A stretch of 14,862 bases of DNA from a bacterium (GTDB lineage: Bacteria; Vulcanimicrobiota; Xenobia; Xenobiales; Xenobiaceae). Position 1 is the first letter of the stretch. The number at the start of each line of letters is the position of its first letter. Below the pieces are notes generated by a model. It made no database searches and had not been told where the DNA came from. It was given only the letters and a program-made list of their open reading frames with translations. The position numbers and the translations under genes are program-made. The stretch spans positions 1 through 14,862 of the forward strand of contig JAFSXO010000035.1 in the NCBI GenBank assembly GCA_017444045.1, read 5' to 3'. Below are positions 14,431 to 14,862 of the stretch, in pieces.

Positions 14431-14519
14431 CATGAGCATAAGCAATAAACAATGCCATGATTCTTAAGTTACTGGCATTGCTAAGCAGATAGTCCCCTTT
14501 AAAAAAGGCTTTCCTGCTT
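14431..14519 (+). repeat. Intergenic hairpin element, copy B, and second hairpin in the fliM leader
   Basis: Copy B of the element seen before fliH has CAATGCCA (14450-14457) and TGGCATTG (14473-14480) around a 15-nt loop containing CTTAA, with ATGAGCATAA just upstream (14432-14441). The arms are identical to copy A and the loop is related, not identical. A second nested hairpin follows: AAGCAG (14483-14488) with CTGCTT (14514-14519), enclosing CCTTT (14496-14500) with AAAGG (14504-14508). No clear T-tract follows either structure. The 170-nt gap 14419-14588 is thus mostly structured leader for fliM. I see no confident promoter in it. Confidence 0.65.
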
Positions 14520-14588
14520 CAATAAGCGAAGTAATAAAATCGCAAATTGGGTTGCACATAGGAGGCAGCCCTTATTTGGAGGCTAGAG

Positions 14589-14862
14589 GTGCGCCACGAT
14601 ACTAGCAACTACGACGAACTTATGCGGCTTACTACCTCTTCCGCGCGAGGGGATGGGGCGGCTTCTTACGATTTCCGCAAAACCGAGAAATTTTCCGGCG
14701 AACAGAGTAAATTCTTAGAGCGCGTTTTCGTAGCATTTTCCGAAGCCGTTATCACCAACTTAGCTCCCACGCTCAAGTCTAAGTTTAATTTAGAGCTGCT
14801 TACCATAGGACCGCGAAGCTACCATTCATATCTGAACTCTCTTCCGGAAACCACGCCGATCA
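14589..14862 (+). CDS. fliM: Flagellar motor switch protein FliM (3'-truncated by window edge)
   Basis: FliM is the middle C-ring protein that binds FliG and, through its N-terminal peptide, CheY-P. About 91 codons are visible. The segment YDFRKTEKFSGEQSKFLERV, followed by TNLAPTLKSKFNLELLTIG and YLNSLPE, matches the start of the FliM middle domain (YDFxxPxxFSxEQ...L...INSLP). The frame opens at 14562. GTG 14589 has GGAGG (14578-14582) 6 nt upstream and is preferred over ATG 14622, which lacks an SD. The GTG start gives MRHDTSNYDELMRLTTSS, where NYDELM may be a degenerate form of the CheY-binding SQxEIDxLL peptide. The leader between this peptide and the YDFR motif is short. The rest of the protein lies beyond the window. 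Confidence 0.92.
   Translation, partial: MRHDTSNYDELMRLTTSSARGDGAASYDFRKTEKFSGEQSKFLERVFVAFSEAVITNLAPTLKSKFNLELLTIGPRSYHSYLNSLPETTPI

Noticed and set aside
14473..14490. Sigma54 promoter (TGGCA...GC) in element copy B
   Set aside because: The GG-to-GC spacing is 9, not the required 10, and copy A (5653-5670) lacks the -12 GC altogether.

Overview
This window is a bacterial flagellar gene cluster, all on the + strand, in the order flgB(partial)-flgC-fliE-fliF | NCS2 purine permease | fliG-fliH-fliI-fliJ | lytic transglycosylase-fliK | hook/rod protein | two zinc-ribbon membrane paralogs | fliM(partial). Both edges cut a gene: flgB loses its start at the left and fliM loses most of its length at the right. 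The order flgBC-fliEFGHIJ-(transglycosylase)-fliK-flgE-fliM follows the large fla/che clusters of Firmicutes, spirochaetes and several deep-branching phyla rather than the split enterobacterial loci. The sequence itself does not name the phylum, and I leave it open. Shine-Dalgarno sites are mostly clear (AGGAGG or AAGGAG types), GTG and possibly TTG or CTG starts occur, and base composition is balanced.

Layout. Positions 1-2974 carry the rod and MS-ring genes (FlgB, FlgC, FliE, FliF), with small perfect hairpins in front of fliE and fliF, closed by a rho-independent terminator at about 2996-3029. Positions 3074-4465 hold a xanthine/urate-type NCS2 permease that sits between fliF and fliG. Positions 4557-8731 carry the motor and export-ATPase block: FliG, then FliH-FliI-FliJ with overlapping ends. 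Positions 8777-10547 form a unit with its own sigma70-like promoter: a short SLT-type transglycosylase and the hook-length protein FliK. Positions 10591-11639 hold a promoter inside a 29-bp palindrome, a rod/hook family protein and a strong terminator. Positions 11641-14418 hold a promoter and a tandem pair of zinc-ribbon proteins with C-terminal membrane segments that I cannot assign to a function. After them comes a structured 170-nt leader and fliM, which starts at GTG 14589.

How the genes work together. FlgB, FlgC and FliE build the proximal rod on the FliF ring. FliG joins FliF to the C-ring and takes torque from the stators, and FliM joins FliG and is the usual CheY-P target. FliH, FliI and FliJ feed subunits into the flagellar export gate. 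The transglycosylase probably opens peptidoglycan for the rod. FliK sets hook length. The permease and the zinc-ribbon pair are the passengers that a standard flagellar cluster does not explain.

The most interesting non-coding signal is a repeated intergenic element: the same 8-bp inverted repeat (CAATGCCA...TGGCATTG) with related loop and upstream sequence, once before fliH and once before fliM. No gap between genes exceeds 300 bases. The longest (10548-10769) is described in the features.
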